Below, piece by piece: positions 38,741 to 49,183 of a stretch of DNA of 64,000 nt. Under the pieces are notes generated by a model, which was given only the letters and a program-made list of their open reading frames with translations, was not told the DNA's origin and did not search any database. The DNA lies in the NCBI RefSeq assembly GCF_022836845.1, contig NZ_JAJNNZ010000013.1, positions 1 through 64,000 of the forward strand, in the 5' to 3' direction. The DNA is from Vibrio gelatinilyticus (lineage in GTDB: Bacteria > Pseudomonadota > Gammaproteobacteria > Enterobacterales > Vibrionaceae). Positions within the stretch are counted from its first letter, which is position 1, and each line of letters begins with the position of its first letter. The position numbers were made by a program, and so were the translations under genes.

Positions 38741-39331
38741 TTATTGAATTTGTGCACTCAGCAGTGCCCAATACTCTTCGAAGTTTGATGTGGGTTGATA
38801 TTTAAAGTCAGAGCGGACGAATCGGTTTAAGCTGCCCTCCACTTGACCAAGTAACTGAGCCGCCAAGATCTTTTCATCCACAGGGAAAGATTTACCTTCG
38901 CGCAATTTACGCTCACGCAAGATTTGACGCAACGATGTCTCAATTCTTTCGTAGAGCTGATTGATTCGTTCTCGTAATCGTTCATTCTCAAACATGAGAG
39001 CGTGACCTGACAGTATACGACTGAGACCCGGATTTCGCTCGGAAAATGCCAAAATCAGATGAAGAACCATTTGAATACGCATTAGAGTGTCTTTTTCTTC
39101 ATCGAGAATACGATTGATTCGAGACATGAGAGACTCTTCAATAAACTCGATAAGGCCTTCAAACATGCGTGCTTTGCTAGGGAAGTGGCGATAGAGCGCC
39201 GCTTCGGAAACTCCGACCTGTTTGGCCAGCTTCGCAGTAGTAATGCGAGATGTGCCTTCATTGGACTCAAGCATGTGTGCCAATGCTTGAAGTATTTCTT
39301 CTTTTCGGTTCGACTTTCTCGTGCCGGACAT
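38741..39331 (-). CDS. slmA: Nucleoid occlusion factor SlmA
   Basis: 196-residue TetR-type DNA-binding protein that blocks FtsZ ring assembly over unsegregated chromosome when bound to SBS sites. [41 protein letters not shown] is the helix-turn-helix, and the C-terminal part ([18 protein letters not shown]) matches E. coli SlmA. It neighbours coaBC and the lipid A acyltransferase genes, as in other vibrios. A ggaa site precedes the ATG by eight bases. Confidence 0.96.
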   Translation of the reverse strand: MSGTRKSNRKEEILQALAHMLESNEGTSRITTAKLAKQVGVSEAALYRHFPSKARMFEGLIEFIEESLMSRINRILDEEKDTLMRIQMVLHLILAFSERNPGLSRILSGHALMFENERLRERINQLYERIETSLRQILRERKLREGKSFPVDEKILAAQLLGQVEGSLNRFVRSDFKYQPTSNFEEYWALLSAQIQ

Positions 39332-39485
39332 AAACGAGGTTCCTTGTGATTACAACCTACTCAAACGGGGGGAGTCAGCCTAGCGAGGCAGATGGACCCA
39401 ACTGTGGGTCTCAGTGTACCTAACTCCCATGTTAGAGCGTAGCCAAACGGTATAAATGATTGACCTTGATTACAAATATTACCTA

Positions 39486-40703
39486 TTACTTTACGGCATT
39501 TTTCTCTAATTGCTGCTGAATTTCAGACAAAATCTCATGGGCGAGCGCCGATTTACTTGCGGTGCCCAAAGGCAGACTTCCGTCAGGCCAATAAAGGGTA
39601 ATCGCATTGTCATTGCTGTTAAAGCCAATAGTGGTATCGGAAACATCGTTGGCGCAAATCATATCAAGGTTCTTGTTAGCCAGTTTTCCTTTGGCATAGC
39701 TTTCGACATCTTGGGTCTCAGCAGCAAAGCCGACAGTAAAAGGCCGTCCTTCATCGAGTTTAGCGACAGTGGCAATGATGTCTGGGTTCTTCACCATGGT
39801 GATATTCATCACCTCGTGGCCAGCCATTTTTTTGATCTTCTGTTCGGCAATATTGGCGGGTTTGTAATCGGCCACGGCAGCACAACCAATAAAAATATCA
39901 TGTTGTGTGACGTTAGCCATAACGACATCGAGCATCTCCTCAGCACTTTTTACTGAGAGAGTTTCCACGCCTTGTGGTGGTGTCAATGCCACAGGACCGG
40001 AGACGAGCGTAACACGAGCGCCCATTTTCTGGGCGACATTGGCTAATGCATACCCCATCTTACCAGAGCTGTGATTACTGATGTAACGCACCGGATCGAT
40101 GGCTTCCTGGGTAGGGCCTGCGGTAATTAATATCGATTTACCCTGTAGCGCTTTTGGTTGAAAGTATTGCTCGCAACGAGCAACGAGATCCATGGGTTCG
40201 AGCATGCGACCTAAGCCAACATCGCCACAAGCTTGCTCACCTGAGGCTGGGCCCCAAATTAACATCCCTCTGCGGCGCAAAGTAGAGAGGTTCTCCTGGG
40301 TAGCAATATTGCGGTACATCTGTTGGTTCATTGCTGGTGCAATCGCAATAGGAGCCTCCGTAGCTAATAGCAGAGTGGTGAGCAGATCATTGCCCATACC
40401 AGCACTGGTTCTTGCAATAAGATCGGCGGTTGCTGGAGCAAGCAATACAAGGTCAGCCCACTTCGCGAGCTCAATATGCCCCATAGAGGCCTCTGCAGCA
40501 GGATCCAATAAACTGTCGGACACAGGTCGACCAGAGACGGCTTGCATTGTAAGTGGGGTGATAAACTCTTTCGCTGCTTTGGTCATTACGACTTGAACTT
40601 GAGCACCGCGCTCAGAAAGTCGGCGAGTGAGCTCTGCGCATTTATATGCGGCAATGCCACCACTGATCCCGAGCAAAATCTTTTTACCAGACAAGGTTTG
40701 CAT
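39486..40703 (-). CDS. coaBC: Bifunctional phosphopantothenoylcysteine synthetase/decarboxylase
   Basis: 405-residue enzyme of coenzyme A synthesis. The N-terminal CoaC flavoprotein decarboxylase has [30 protein letters not shown] and the region [14 protein letters not shown]. The C-terminal CoaB synthetase has [31 protein letters not shown] and KIKKMAG. Full length with the ATG at 40703, which has an aagga site seven bases upstream. Divergent from radC. Confidence 0.97.
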   Translation of the reverse strand: MQTLSGKKILLGISGGIAAYKCAELTRRLSERGAQVQVVMTKAAKEFITPLTMQAVSGRPVSDSLLDPAAEASMGHIELAKWADLVLLAPATADLIARTSAGMGNDLLTTLLLATEAPIAIAPAMNQQMYRNIATQENLSTLRRRGMLIWGPASGEQACGDVGLGRMLEPMDLVARCEQYFQPKALQGKSILITAGPTQEAIDPVRYISNHSSGKMGYALANVAQKMGARVTLVSGPVALTPPQGVETLSVKSAEEMLDVVMANVTQHDIFIGCAAVADYKPANIAEQKIKKMAGHEVMNITMVKNPDIIATVAKLDEGRPFTVGFAAETQDVESYAKGKLANKNLDMICANDVSDTTIGFNSNDNAITLYWPDGSLPLGTASKSALAHEILSEIQQQLEKNAVK

Positions 40704-40912
40704 GACAGATTCCTTCAATTTAGCTGCCGCTAAGATATCAAATGCGACCGCAACGCGCTAGGACAGGGCGAAAAGGTCCCGTTATTTAGCTAGTAATAAG
40801 CAGCGTTCTTACACAATCTTTTGCTTTGAGTCGTATTGTCGTCAACGCTGCTTGTGTCAATTGCGCTTTATTATCAGAAATAGATCTCCTATCAGCAACA
40901 GAGTGAATTCTT

Positions 40913-41587
40913 GTGTCTTTAAAGCAATTACCTACTGAATCTATGCCAAGAGAGAAACTGCTGCATCGCGGAGCTGAGTCGCTGAGTGATGCTGAATTAT
41001 TGGCCATATTTCTACGCACCGGAACGCCAGGCATGAACGTAATCGCGTTGGCTGATATGTTAATTAAAGATTTTGGGTCGCTCAGAGCATTGTTCATGGC
41101 GTCGCAAGCGCAGTTTTGCCAGCATAAAGGGCTAGGCGTCGCAAAGTATGTTCAGTTACAAGCCGTACTAGAGATGTCGAGTCGATATTTGTCGGAAAGA
41201 TTGCAACGAGGAGATTCGCTTACCAGCCCTATGTTGACCAAGCATTACCTGATGACCATGCTGAGGGACCGCCACCGTGAAGCTTTTTATGTACTATTTC
41301 TAGATAGCCAGCATCGGGTTATTCAAGATGAAGTCTTATTTGAAGGTACAATAGACGCTGCTAGCGTTTACCCAAGAGAGGTGGTTAAGCGAGCCCTGCA
41401 TTACAATGCCGCGGCACTGATACTGGCACACAACCACCCGTCTGGTATCGCTGAACCTAGTCAGGCTGATCGCAGAATTACCCGACGCTTGCAAGAGGCG
41501 CTAAATCTAGTGGATATGAATGTGCTCGATCATTTTGTTGTGGGTGATGGTGAGGTTGTCTCGTTTGCGGAGCGGGGCTGGATTTAA
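40913..41587 (+). CDS. radC: RadC family JAB/MPN-domain protein
   Basis: 224 residues. The N-terminal helix-hairpin-helix-like part ([29 protein letters not shown]) precedes the MPN/JAB1 metalloprotease-like domain with [22 protein letters not shown] (metal-binding His-x-His and Asp). It ends FAERGWI as in E. coli. Function is not settled; early reports of a DNA repair role were not sustained. GTG start with a gag site. It precedes rpmB as in many Gammaproteobacteria, but rpmB has its own strong promoter. Confidence 0.93.
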   Translation: MSLKQLPTESMPREKLLHRGAESLSDAELLAIFLRTGTPGMNVIALADMLIKDFGSLRALFMASQAQFCQHKGLGVAKYVQLQAVLEMSSRYLSERLQRGDSLTSPMLTKHYLMTMLRDRHREAFYVLFLDSQHRVIQDEVLFEGTIDAASVYPREVVKRALHYNAAALILAHNHPSGIAEPSQADRRITRRLQEALNLVDMNVLDHFVVGDGEVVSFAERGWI

Positions 41588-41745
41588 CCGTCTAGATAGA
41601 TGAAAAGAACTTTTATAGTAATTACTCAAAGAGAAGACTTTTGTTTTGCGTTTTTTCTGCTATTATTCGCGCACTAAATTTGCAACTAATATCAGCTCAG
41701 TGCAAAAAAAGATCACCAAATCCTAAAAAAGGATCTGTTCGGGTC

Positions 41746-41774
41746 TTGAGCAATGCACATCAAGTTAGTATAAT
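41746..41774 (+). promoter_or_regulatory. Sigma-70 promoter of rpmBG
   Basis: ttgagc (-35, 41746–41751), a 17-base spacer and a perfect tataat (-10, 41769–41774), followed by a gcgcgacc GC-rich start region typical of stringently controlled ribosomal promoters. The leader to rpmB is about 105 bases and contains a small hairpin (acctc / gaggt). Confidence 0.85.
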
Positions 41775-41885
41775 GCGCGACCTTTGATAGCCTTGTATGG
41801 GTTTTCCATAACGGTTCTTTACCTCTAAACTTGAGGTTCGGCCGCCAAGGTTGATATCGAGCTGAAACGATTTGGAGAGACATTC

Positions 41886-42122
41886 ATGTCCCGAGTATGC
41901 CAAGTAACTGGTAAGCGTCCTGTAACGGGTAACAACCGTTCACACGCACGAAATGCTACTAAGCGTCGTTTTCTGCCGAACCTACAAACTCATCGTTTCT
42001 GGGTAGAAAGCGAAAAACGCTTTGTTAAACTACGTCTAACCGCTAAGGGTATGCGAATCATTGATAAGAAAGGCATCGATGCTGTTCTTGTTGATATCCG
42101 TGCTCGTGGCGAGAACGTATAA
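41886..42122 (+). CDS. rpmB: 50S ribosomal protein L28
   Basis: 78-residue basic ribosomal protein. [38 protein letters not shown] is the full L28 signature, and the length is identical to that of E. coli. A ggagagac ribosome site precedes the ATG. It is co-transcribed with rpmG 13 bases downstream from the promoter at 41746. Confidence 0.98.
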   Translation: MSRVCQVTGKRPVTGNNRSHARNATKRRFLPNLQTHRFWVESEKRFVKLRLTAKGMRIIDKKGIDAVLVDIRARGENV

Positions 42123-42135
42123 GAGGAATTAAGCA

Positions 42136-42303
42136 ATGGCTAAAGGCATTCGTGAGAAAATTCGTCTAGTATCTTCTGCAGGTACTGGTCACTTCTACAC
42201 TACTGACAAAAACAAGCGTAACATGCCAGGTAAATTTGAGATCAAGAAATTTGATCCAGTTGTTCGCCAGCACGTTATGTACAAAGAAGCTAAAATCAAG
42301 TAA
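42136..42303 (+). CDS. rpmG: 50S ribosomal protein L33
   Basis: 55-residue ribosomal protein. [20 protein letters not shown] starts it, [20 protein letters not shown] is the core, and it ends YKEAKIK. An agagga site precedes it. It lacks the Cys pairs of zinc-binding L33 variants, so it is the zinc-independent form. Shares an operon with rpmB and is followed by a terminator. Confidence 0.98.
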   Translation: MAKGIREKIRLVSSAGTGHFYTTDKNKRNMPGKFEIKKFDPVVRQHVMYKEAKIK

Positions 42304-42330
42304 TTGATTGGTTTCTCTTTGTTATGTATT

Positions 42331-42360
42331 GAAAACCCAGCTTTTTAGCTGGGTTTTTTA
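42331..42360 (+). terminator. Terminator of rpmBG
   Basis: Stem aaacccagct / agctgggttt with a ttt loop followed by T. Confidence 0.92.
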
Positions 42361-42383
42361 TTGCCTGAAATTCTGACTTTTTT

Positions 42384-42860
42384 TTAAACCGCCCCTGAAA
42401 AGTCAAACTGGCGCCACGCTTCATAGGCGATAATGGCTACCGCATTAGAAAGATTCAAGCTTCTTGCATCGGCCATCATTGGAATGCGGATCCGTTGTTC
42501 CATCGGCATGCTTTCGATCAGCTCAGCTGGCAGCCCACGAGTTTCTGGACCAAACAGCAATATATCCCCCTCTTGAAAACGCGCATCAGTATGATGTCCC
42601 GTGGTCTTTGTCGTGCAGGCAAAGATCCTCGCTTGCGGTTTGTGTTTAGCCATATAATCTAGGAAGGCCTGGTAATTGGCATGGCGCTTCACGCGTGCTA
42701 GATCGTGATAATCTAAACCCGCTCGGCGAACTTTCTTTTCTTCTAGATCAAAACCTAGAGGCTCAATTAGATGCAGGTTAGCCCCACAGTTGGCACATAG
42801 GCGAATAATATTACCAGTGTTGGGCGCGATTTCTGGCTCGTAGAGGGCGATATCAAACAT
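42384..42860 (-). CDS. trmL: tRNA (cytidine/uridine-34 2'-O)-methyltransferase
   Basis: 158-residue SPOUT-class enzyme that methylates the wobble ribose of tRNA-Leu isoacceptors. [47 protein letters not shown] and [19 protein letters not shown] are TrmL/SpoU-knot hallmarks. Full length. Convergent with rpmG; the downstream hairpin can serve as terminator for both. Confidence 0.95.
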   Translation of the reverse strand: MFDIALYEPEIAPNTGNIIRLCANCGANLHLIEPLGFDLEEKKVRRAGLDYHDLARVKRHANYQAFLDYMAKHKPQARIFACTTKTTGHHTDARFQEGDILLFGPETRGLPAELIESMPMEQRIRIPMMADARSLNLSNAVAIIAYEAWRQFDFSGAV

Positions 42861-42922
42861 AGGATAACTCTGACTTTGAAAATATGTCAGAGTATACCTG
42901 ATGTTGATGTTAGGCGGATAAC

Positions 42923-44320
42923 TTAGTCATTGGTTAATGGCAGAGAAATACTCATTTTCAATCCGCCTAAAGAGCTGCATGACGCAACGATTGTTCCACT
43001 ATGTTGCAAAATAGCGCTTTGTGTTATGGCCAATCCTAGCCCGGTGCCACCAGAGTCACGATCTCTAGCGGTCGAAACACGATAAAATGGTCGAAAAATA
43101 TCGTTGAGTTCAGTATCGGGGACACCGGGGCCATCGTCTTCGACGATAATATGGATGTGGCTTTGACTGCTACGCATGCTGACCTTAATTTGTTGACGAC
43201 CATAATGGACGGCATTGCGCACAATATTCTCTACCGCACTCATCAATAATTGTGGGCTACCTGACACAAGCACCTCAGGGATTTTGGGGTAGTGAAGTAC
43301 TTTTCCCAATTGCTCGGCTTCGAATTGAGCATCACTGAACACTTCTTCCCAAAGACTGGTCGCTGGTTGAGTTTCGCGATTGGCATGGCTGTTGGTACTC
43401 ATTCGTGACAGTTCAAGTAATTCATTGATCATTTGTTCTAAACGTTGAGCTTCTGTATCTATTCGCTCAAGTTCACTACTGGCGCCTTGCTTGCGCGTTG
43501 CGAGCGCTGTGGCCATTCTTAATCTGGTCAGTGGCGAGCGTAACTCATGTGAAATATCCGATAGTAGTCGCTGCTGTCCGGAAACCATCTGGTTAACGGC
43601 TTTGACCATCTGATTGAAGCTAGCGCCGGCTTGACGAAATTCGGATGTGCCCTTCTCTAGGCTAGGATCTGGTGTAAATGCCCCTTTTGCGACACGTTTA
43701 GCGGCACGCTCTAATCGACGGGCTGGCTGGCTCAGCGCCCAGGCTAACCAGAGCAAAAATGGTGTGCTGACTATCATGACCACGAGCAGCAGCTGTAATG
43801 GTTTGTCGAACATTCTCAGTAAGAAAGGCGGCGGTTGGTTCCATCTGATAGCGACGTATAAATGCAAATTACGATTAGCGAGTTCAATAGGGACGGGACC
43901 AATTAGCATATATCGGCCGTAAAGGCGCTGCATTGGTTTGCTTGGTGACTCTACCGTGGTAATGAAATTTTTAAGCACCTTGGTTTTAAAGTCATGATGA
44001 TTTTGCGTTTGTAATATGTTGCCTTCAACGTCGGTTAGGAACAGTCGCGGCAATTCTGAGTCTTTTGGTGAACTGGCGCGGCGTCGGTTGTTATTTTTAA
44101 CGCCTTGTAACACTTGCTGTATGTCGTTACTGGCACCATAACGCTGCTCAAGATTGTCGCGCAGTTGATATATGCGATCGAGTTGCTCTCGTTGGGTCTC
44201 TCGCGCTACGCGAGGATCAAGGTGAGGAAGGGCGAGTACGGCGATCAGCACCACCAACATGGTGAACCAGAAGATAGCAAAAATGCGACCATACAAACTA
44301 GTAATGTTCGGGAACTTCAT
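42923..44320 (-). CDS. cpxA: Envelope-stress sensor histidine kinase CpxA
   Basis: 465-residue inner-membrane sensor. TM1 (about 12–30), a periplasmic domain (about 31–165), TM2 (about 170–195), HAMP, and a HisKA domain ([19 protein letters not shown] with the phosphoacceptor His) are followed by the HATPase ([25 protein letters not shown]). It phosphorylates CpxR in response to misfolded envelope proteins. The start codon overlaps the cpxR stop by four bases (ATGA), so the two are translationally coupled. Confidence 0.96.
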   Translation of the reverse strand: MKFPNITSLYGRIFAIFWFTMLVVLIAVLALPHLDPRVARETQREQLDRIYQLRDNLEQRYGASNDIQQVLQGVKNNNRRRASSPKDSELPRLFLTDVEGNILQTQNHHDFKTKVLKNFITTVESPSKPMQRLYGRYMLIGPVPIELANRNLHLYVAIRWNQPPPFLLRMFDKPLQLLLVVMIVSTPFLLWLAWALSQPARRLERAAKRVAKGAFTPDPSLEKGTSEFRQAGASFNQMVKAVNQMVSGQQRLLSDISHELRSPLTRLRMATALATRKQGASSELERIDTEAQRLEQMINELLELSRMSTNSHANRETQPATSLWEEVFSDAQFEAEQLGKVLHYPKIPEVLVSGSPQLLMSAVENIVRNAVHYGRQQIKVSMRSSQSHIHIIVEDDGPGVPDTELNDIFRPFYRVSTARDRDSGGTGLGLAITQSAILQHSGTIVASCSSLGGLKMSISLPLTND

Positions 44321-45003
44321 GATGCGTCCTTAACAAGCAAGTAGCCTCGTCCGCGTAACGTTTTGATTCTTGGTTTGTCATCACTGCGGGTTGGGAGCTT
44401 TTTACGCAAGTTAGATACGTGCATGTCAATGGCACGGTCAAATGCAGACAGCCTCTTGCCAAGAACATCAAGGCTGAGAGTTTCCTTGGTCAATGTTTCG
44501 CCAGGGTTCTCAATGAAATGCTGTAACAACGCTAACTCTGTAGTGGTGAGCTCGAGAAGTTGCCCCTGACAAAAGGCCTCCTGTCGGCCGGGATAAACCT
44601 GAATATCATCGTATTCAATGACGTCACTAGACGGTGTCGCTACAGTTTGAGTTCGACGCAGAATCGCTTTGATTCGAGCCAGTAATTCTCTATCACTGAA
44701 TGGTTTAGGCAGGTAATCATCGGCGCCAAGCTCTAGACCAATCACTCGGTCTATCTCTTCTCCCTTAGCTGTCAACATAAGCACGGGAGTTTGCCAGTGT
44801 TCCCGCAGTTTCTTAAGAGTATCCATCCCGTTAAGTCTTGGCATCATGACATCGAGAAGTACAAGGTCAGTGTCGTCATTAAGAGCCTCTAAACCAGCAA
44901 TACCATCATTGGCTTCAGAGACCGAAAAACCTTCATAACTGAGAATATCTTTAAGCAGTCCCGTTAGTTCGGTATCGTCATCGATAATCAAAATGTTTGC
45001 CAT
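44317..45003 (-). CDS. cpxR: Envelope-stress response regulator CpxR
   Basis: 228-residue OmpR-family regulator. The receiver has IDDDTELTGLLKDIL, phosphoacceptor Asp51 (VLLDVMMPRLNG) and PKPFSDREL. The C-terminal winged helix (LTTTELALLQHFIENPGETLTKETLSLDVLGK, and RAIDMHVSNLRKKL) is intact. It activates cpxP, among other genes. A CpxR box lies between cpxR and cpxP and may control both directions. Confidence 0.97.
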   Translation of the reverse strand: MANILIIDDDTELTGLLKDILSYEGFSVSEANDGIAGLEALNDDTDLVLLDVMMPRLNGMDTLKKLREHWQTPVLMLTAKGEEIDRVIGLELGADDYLPKPFSDRELLARIKAILRRTQTVATPSSDVIEYDDIQVYPGRQEAFCQGQLLELTTTELALLQHFIENPGETLTKETLSLDVLGKRLSAFDRAIDMHVSNLRKKLPTRSDDKPRIKTLRGRGYLLVKDAS

Positions 45004-45075
45004 CTTCCAATGTCCTTTAACAAAATTTTAGTGCTGGTGGTAATAGTAAAGCGGACCGCTAGGAAAAAGGTGATC

Positions 45076-45090
45076 TTTACGATTCTTTAC
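45076..45090 (-). promoter_or_regulatory. CpxR box in the cpxRA/cpxP divergent region
   Basis: Two tttac motifs at 45076–45080 and 45086–45090, i.e. a perfect gtaaa-N5-gtaaa on the minus strand, matching the CpxR-P consensus. The box lies 73 bases from the cpxR start and about 90 from cpxP. Autoregulation and cpxP induction are established for E. coli. Confidence 0.82.
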
Positions 45091-45181
45091 GCTCTCTGTA
45101 CGTTGGTTTACCTTGTAATCGTTATTCTATTTTCAAGCGCTGTGCAGACAGCAATGACAAATGAATATAAGGGTCCAGATT

Positions 45182-45682
45182 ATGAAATTAGCGAAAAAAG
45201 TGGTTATTGCAGCATTGGTTCTTCCGTTAACTGTCGCCACAGCGTCGGCATACGCTTTCGGCGGTGGTAAAGGTCATCACAAAGGTGACTTTGATCGTTG
45301 TGGTGGCCTAGACAAAAAAGTGTTTCGTCAGCTCGATTTAACCAGTGAACAACAAGTTCAACTTAAGCAGATGCGCGAATCAAGTCGTGAAGAAATGAAA
45401 GCACAATTCCAGAGCAACTTCGAGTCTAAGCGTGCTGAAATGCAAGCGAGCCACCAAAAAATGCAGGCGTTGGTACTAGCTGACACCTTTGATGCGCAAG
45501 CGGCTAATGAGCTGGCACAAGAGATGGTGGCACAACAAGCGGAAAGACGAGTCGGTATGCTTGAACAACGACACAAAATGTTGTCTATTTTAACCCCAGA
45601 GCAGAAAGTTAAATTGCAAGAACTGCAAGCTGAGCGAATGGATAATTGCCTGACTAAAATGCAGTCTCGCATGTCAAAATAA
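45182..45682 (+). CDS. cpxP: Periplasmic Cpx regulator CpxP
   Basis: 166-residue periplasmic helical protein. A signal peptide (KLAKKVVIAALVLPLTVATASAYA) is followed by a His/Gly-rich segment and a coiled helical domain with two LTxxQ motifs (LTSEQQ, LTPEQK) typical of CpxP/Spy. It binds and inhibits CpxA and helps clear misfolded proteins. Divergent from cpxRA and probably the most strongly CpxR-regulated gene here. The start at 45182 is set by the signal peptide. Confidence 0.92.
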   Translation: MKLAKKVVIAALVLPLTVATASAYAFGGGKGHHKGDFDRCGGLDKKVFRQLDLTSEQQVQLKQMRESSREEMKAQFQSNFESKRAEMQASHQKMQALVLADTFDAQAANELAQEMVAQQAERRVGMLEQRHKMLSILTPEQKVKLQELQAERMDNCLTKMQSRMSK

Positions 45683-45704
45683 TCGGTGTTTCTTATTCCT
45701 TATT

Positions 45705-45728
45705 TGAAGCGGCCTTGGCCGCTTTTTC
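45705..45728 (+). terminator. Terminator of cpxP
   Basis: Stem aagcggcc / ggccgctt with a tt loop followed by a T-run. Confidence 0.85.
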
Positions 45729-45833
45729 TATTTTTCTCGACGGTTATGAGTATACTTGTCGTCAATTAGAAAAATTGTGCTGCTTAAACTATTAATAGGT
45801 TAGGTGAGCATTCATGAAATAAGACAAGGCAAA

Positions 45834-46754
45834 ATGTCACGGAATATGAAGGACAACTACGCTAAATGGGTAACGGCTGCTGCTTGGACAGCGACGACCG
45901 TTGCAACGATACTACTTATCGCCAAGATGATTGTTTGGTGGGTCACAGGTTCGGTTAGCTTGCTGGCCTCAGTGTTTGACTCACTGCTTGATATCGCCGC
46001 CTCAGCCGTTAACTTGGTGGTTGTTCGTTACGCACTGCAGCCAGCAGACAAAGAGCACACCTTTGGCCATGGCAAGGCTGAGTCTTTGGCCGCTTTGGCT
46101 CAATCTATGTTCATCTCAGGTTCTGCTTGTTTCTTGATCCTAAATGGTATTGATCGCTTTTTCCGTCCTCACGAATTGAATTCTCCAGAGCTGGGGATCT
46201 ATGTTAGTGGATTTGCATTGGTGGTGACCTCGGCGTTAGTCGCCTTTCAAAAGCATGTTGTTAGAAAAACCGGTAGCCAAGCCATTGCAGCAGACTCATT
46301 GCATTACCAAACAGATTTGTACATGAACGCGGCTATCATGGTTGCGCTAGGCTTAAGTTGGTATGGCATTGAACAAGCGGATTCCGTATTTGCAGTAGCT
46401 ATCGGGATCTTTATTTTAGTGAGTGCATTCAAAATGGCTTATGACGCGGTGCAATCACTTCTTGATAGACAGTTACCCGAAGAGGAGCTCAGCAGGATCC
46501 GTATTCTTTGTTTAGAGGTCGAAGGTGTTCTTGGAGTGCATCAACTTCGAACTCGAATGTCTGGGCCAGTGCGTTTTATCCAACTTCATCTAGAGCTAGA
46601 TGACAATATGTTATTGATTGATGCTCATCGCATTGCCGATGAAGCCGAAGATCGATTAATTGAAGCCTTTCCAAGAGCAGATGTATTGATTCATCAAGAC
46701 CCTTACTCGGTTGTGTTAGTCGCTGAAAAGGAACAAAAACAGCAAGGTTGGTAG
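45834..46754 (+). CDS. fieF: Cation diffusion facilitator (iron/zinc efflux) FieF
   Basis: 306-residue CDF transporter with six helices and a cytoplasmic C-terminal domain. Metal-site residues are visible: SVFDSLLDIAAS (DxxxD, site A), HTFGHGKAESLAALAQSMF and ADSLHYQTDLYMN (HxxxD). It aligns well with E. coli FieF/YiiP, a Zn2+/Fe2+/H+ antiporter. Start uncertain: 45834 has an aagg site four bases upstream, 45846 is the next Met, and a GTG at 45804 is also in frame. Confidence 0.93.
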   Translation: MSRNMKDNYAKWVTAAAWTATTVATILLIAKMIVWWVTGSVSLLASVFDSLLDIAASAVNLVVVRYALQPADKEHTFGHGKAESLAALAQSMFISGSACFLILNGIDRFFRPHELNSPELGIYVSGFALVVTSALVAFQKHVVRKTGSQAIAADSLHYQTDLYMNAAIMVALGLSWYGIEQADSVFAVAIGIFILVSAFKMAYDAVQSLLDRQLPEEELSRIRILCLEVEGVLGVHQLRTRMSGPVRFIQLHLELDDNMLLIDAHRIADEAEDRLIEAFPRADVLIHQDPYSVVLVAEKEQKQQGW

Positions 46755-47029
46755 CTTGTGTTTACAATTTTGTTGAATAAAAGTAACAAAGCATCACCGT
46801 TATGGATTGTCTATTACGTTACTGCGTGATAAAAAAGTGCAATTCTGATGTGAATCAACGTAATAAAAGAGATAAACTGTAATACTCTTACATAAGTAAA
46901 AATAAATTACGTGATGGCGTGTGATGCTGCAGCCGTAAAGTCAGTACACAGGCTCACAAAAAATTTCGTATGATGCAAAATGCGCCATACTATGATTTAT
47001 ATATTTAGATTGCCAAATCGAGGGTAAAC

Positions 47030-47992
47030 ATGATTAAAAAAATCGGTGTTTTGACAAGCGGCGGTGACGCACCCGGTATGAATGCCGCAGTTCGTGGTGT
47101 TGTTCGTACTGCGTTGTCTGAAGGCTTAGAAGTTTACGGTGTATATGACGGCTACTTAGGCCTTTATGAAGATCGTATCGAAAAGCTCGAACGCTCCAGT
47201 GTTTCTGATGTGATTAACCGCGGTGGTACATTCCTTGGGTCCGCTCGTTTCCCTGAGTTTAAACAAGTGGAAGTTCGCGAAAAGGCGATTGAAAACCTAC
47301 AAAAACATGGCATCGAAGCGCTTGTTGTTATTGGTGGTGATGGTTCGTACATGGGTGCGAAGAAATTGACTGAAATGGGTTACCCATGTATTGGTCTTCC
47401 AGGCACAATCGATAACGATATTGCGGGTACAGATTACACTATTGGTTATCTAACAGCCTTGAACACCGTCATTGATGCAATTGACCGTTTACGCGATACC
47501 TCATCGTCTCACCAGCGTATCTCGATTGTTGAGATCATGGGGCGTCACTGTGGTGACCTAACATTGATGTCTGCGATTGCGGGTGGTTGTGAATACATTA
47601 TTACGCCTGAAACTGGCCTGAAAAAAGACGAGCTTATCGCAAGTATTCAAGCGGGTATCGATAAAGGTAAGAAGCACGCAATTATTGCCTTGACCGAGCT
47701 GATGATGGATGCTAATGAACTGGCAAAAGAAATCGAAGAAGCCACGGGCCGTGAAACACGTGCAACCGTTTTAGGCCATATTCAGCGTGGTGGTCGACCT
47801 ACGGCGTTTGACCGAGTGCTAGCGTCACGTATGGGTAACTATGCCGTCCACCTACTAATTCAAGGTCAAGGTGGCCGCTGTGTTGGTATTCAAAAAGAAG
47901 AACTAGTGCACCACGATATTATCGATGCTATTGAAAACATGAAGCGTCCTGTTCGTGATGACCTGTTCAAAGTTGCAGAAGAGTTGTTCTAA
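47030..47992 (+). CDS. pfkA: ATP-dependent 6-phosphofructokinase
   Basis: 320-residue glycolytic enzyme that phosphorylates fructose 6-phosphate. [21 protein letters not shown] holds the ATP site, [15 protein letters not shown] and [17 protein letters not shown] (catalytic Asp), and [15 protein letters not shown] the effector/substrate sites. Same length as E. coli PfkA, allosterically controlled by ADP and PEP. Conserved neighbours fieF and cpxP upstream, tpiA convergent. The 275-base upstream gap has no supported gene. Confidence 0.98.
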   Translation: MIKKIGVLTSGGDAPGMNAAVRGVVRTALSEGLEVYGVYDGYLGLYEDRIEKLERSSVSDVINRGGTFLGSARFPEFKQVEVREKAIENLQKHGIEALVVIGGDGSYMGAKKLTEMGYPCIGLPGTIDNDIAGTDYTIGYLTALNTVIDAIDRLRDTSSSHQRISIVEIMGRHCGDLTLMSAIAGGCEYIITPETGLKKDELIASIQAGIDKGKKHAIIALTELMMDANELAKEIEEATGRETRATVLGHIQRGGRPTAFDRVLASRMGNYAVHLLIQGQGGRCVGIQKEELVHHDIIDAIENMKRPVRDDLFKVAEELF

Positions 47993-48027
47993 AGAAAACG
48001 AACTTTCGAATACAGAGCTTGAATAAA

Positions 48028-48057
48028 GAAACCGCTGCCATTGCAGCGGTTTTTATT
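48028..48057 (+). terminator. Terminator of pfkA
   Basis: Stem aaaccgctgc / gcagcggttt with a catt loop, T-run after it. Confidence 0.9.
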
Positions 48058-48085
48058 TGCCTTGATATTAGCGGTTCAAGCATAA

Positions 48086-48114
48086 AAAAAGCAGGATCAT
48101 GAGAGCCTGCTTTT
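48086..48114 (-). terminator. Terminator of tpiA
   Basis: Stem aaagcagg / cctgcttt with a 10-base loop; on the minus strand a T-run follows, shortly after the tpiA stop. Confidence 0.8.
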
Positions 48115-48132
48115 CAGTCTTTAGATAATCGA

Positions 48133-48906
48133 TTACTTCGCTTTTGCTGCCGCAGCTGCTTTAGCGATAGCTGCGAAGCTTTTCGCGTCTAGAGCAGCAC
48201 CACCAACGAGAGCACCGTCAATGTCTGGTTGTGAGAAGTATGCTTCAGCGTTTTCTGGCTTAACAGAACCACCGTATTGGATGATGACTTGCTCAGCAAC
48301 AGCTGCGTCTTTGCTCGCGATTAGAGCACGGATAGAAGCGTGGATGCGCTGTGCATCTTCAGCTGTCGCTGCTTTACCAGTACCGATAGCCCAGATTGGC
48401 TCGTATGCGATGATCGCGCCGTTTAGTGCTTCAACGCCGTATGCGTCGATAACAGCGTTGATTTGACGTGCACATACCGCTTCAGTTTCACCTGCTTCGT
48501 TTTGAGCTTCAGATTCACCGATACAGAAAACTGGCTTAAGGCCATTTTCTTGTAGGAAAGCGAATTTCTTAGCGATAAACTCGTCAGATTCGTTGTGGTA
48601 TTCACGACGCTCAGAGTGGCCGATGATGATGTGAGAAGCACCAAAGTCTTTTAGCATCTCTGGAGACATGTCGCCAGTGAATGCACCGCTGTTGTTTAGG
48701 TCTGTGTTTTGTGCACCAAGAATGATCTTGTTGCCGCCTTCAGCGATTACGCGTTCTGCTAGGTCGATGTATAGTGCAGGTGGAGCTACTGCCACGTCTA
48801 CACCAGTTACGCCTTCAAGTTCAGCGTTTAGACCAGTTAGCAGTTCAGTTACCATTGCTTTGCTGCCGTTGAGTTTCCAGTTACCCATAACTACAGGTTG
48901 ACGCAT
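48133..48906 (-). CDS. tpiA: Triosephosphate isomerase
   Basis: 257-residue TIM barrel that interconverts dihydroxyacetone phosphate and glyceraldehyde 3-phosphate. [11 protein letters not shown] (catalytic Lys), [16 protein letters not shown] (catalytic His) and [21 protein letters not shown] (catalytic Glu) are all intact. Full length; the Ala/Lys-rich C-terminus is slightly extended. Convergent with pfkA, giving a small glycolytic pair. Its 277-base upstream region shows no further gene. Confidence 0.98.
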   Translation of the reverse strand: MRQPVVMGNWKLNGSKAMVTELLTGLNAELEGVTGVDVAVAPPALYIDLAERVIAEGGNKIILGAQNTDLNNSGAFTGDMSPEMLKDFGASHIIIGHSERREYHNESDEFIAKKFAFLQENGLKPVFCIGESEAQNEAGETEAVCARQINAVIDAYGVEALNGAIIAYEPIWAIGTGKAATAEDAQRIHASIRALIASKDAAVAEQVIIQYGGSVKPENAEAYFSQPDIDGALVGGAALDAKSFAAIAKAAAAAKAK

Positions 48907-49183
48907 GAGATTTTCTCCAAAATCAATGAATGTAAAAAATAAACGAGATTACGAAAGAATATAACAGAATAATTCATCCAGATCATGATTGTCGTCATGT
49001 CTTTCTCGCTTCGTTATAAATGCTGGCCCAAGTCATTGACTTGTTGGGGCTCAAGTTACCAATAAATGACGTGACTTGACGGCCGAGCAGTGATCCAGTA
49101 AACAAAATAATAGTTTAATTCTCGGATTTTTCTTACGGACTTGCTATATGTTGTCCTTCACGAGCAAATGCTAGGAAATGGAA

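Noticed and set aside
46755..47029. Cra-like sequence (tgaatcaacgta) upstream of pfkA
   Set aside because: Only 8 of 12 positions match and the right half is poor, so chance occurrence is likely.
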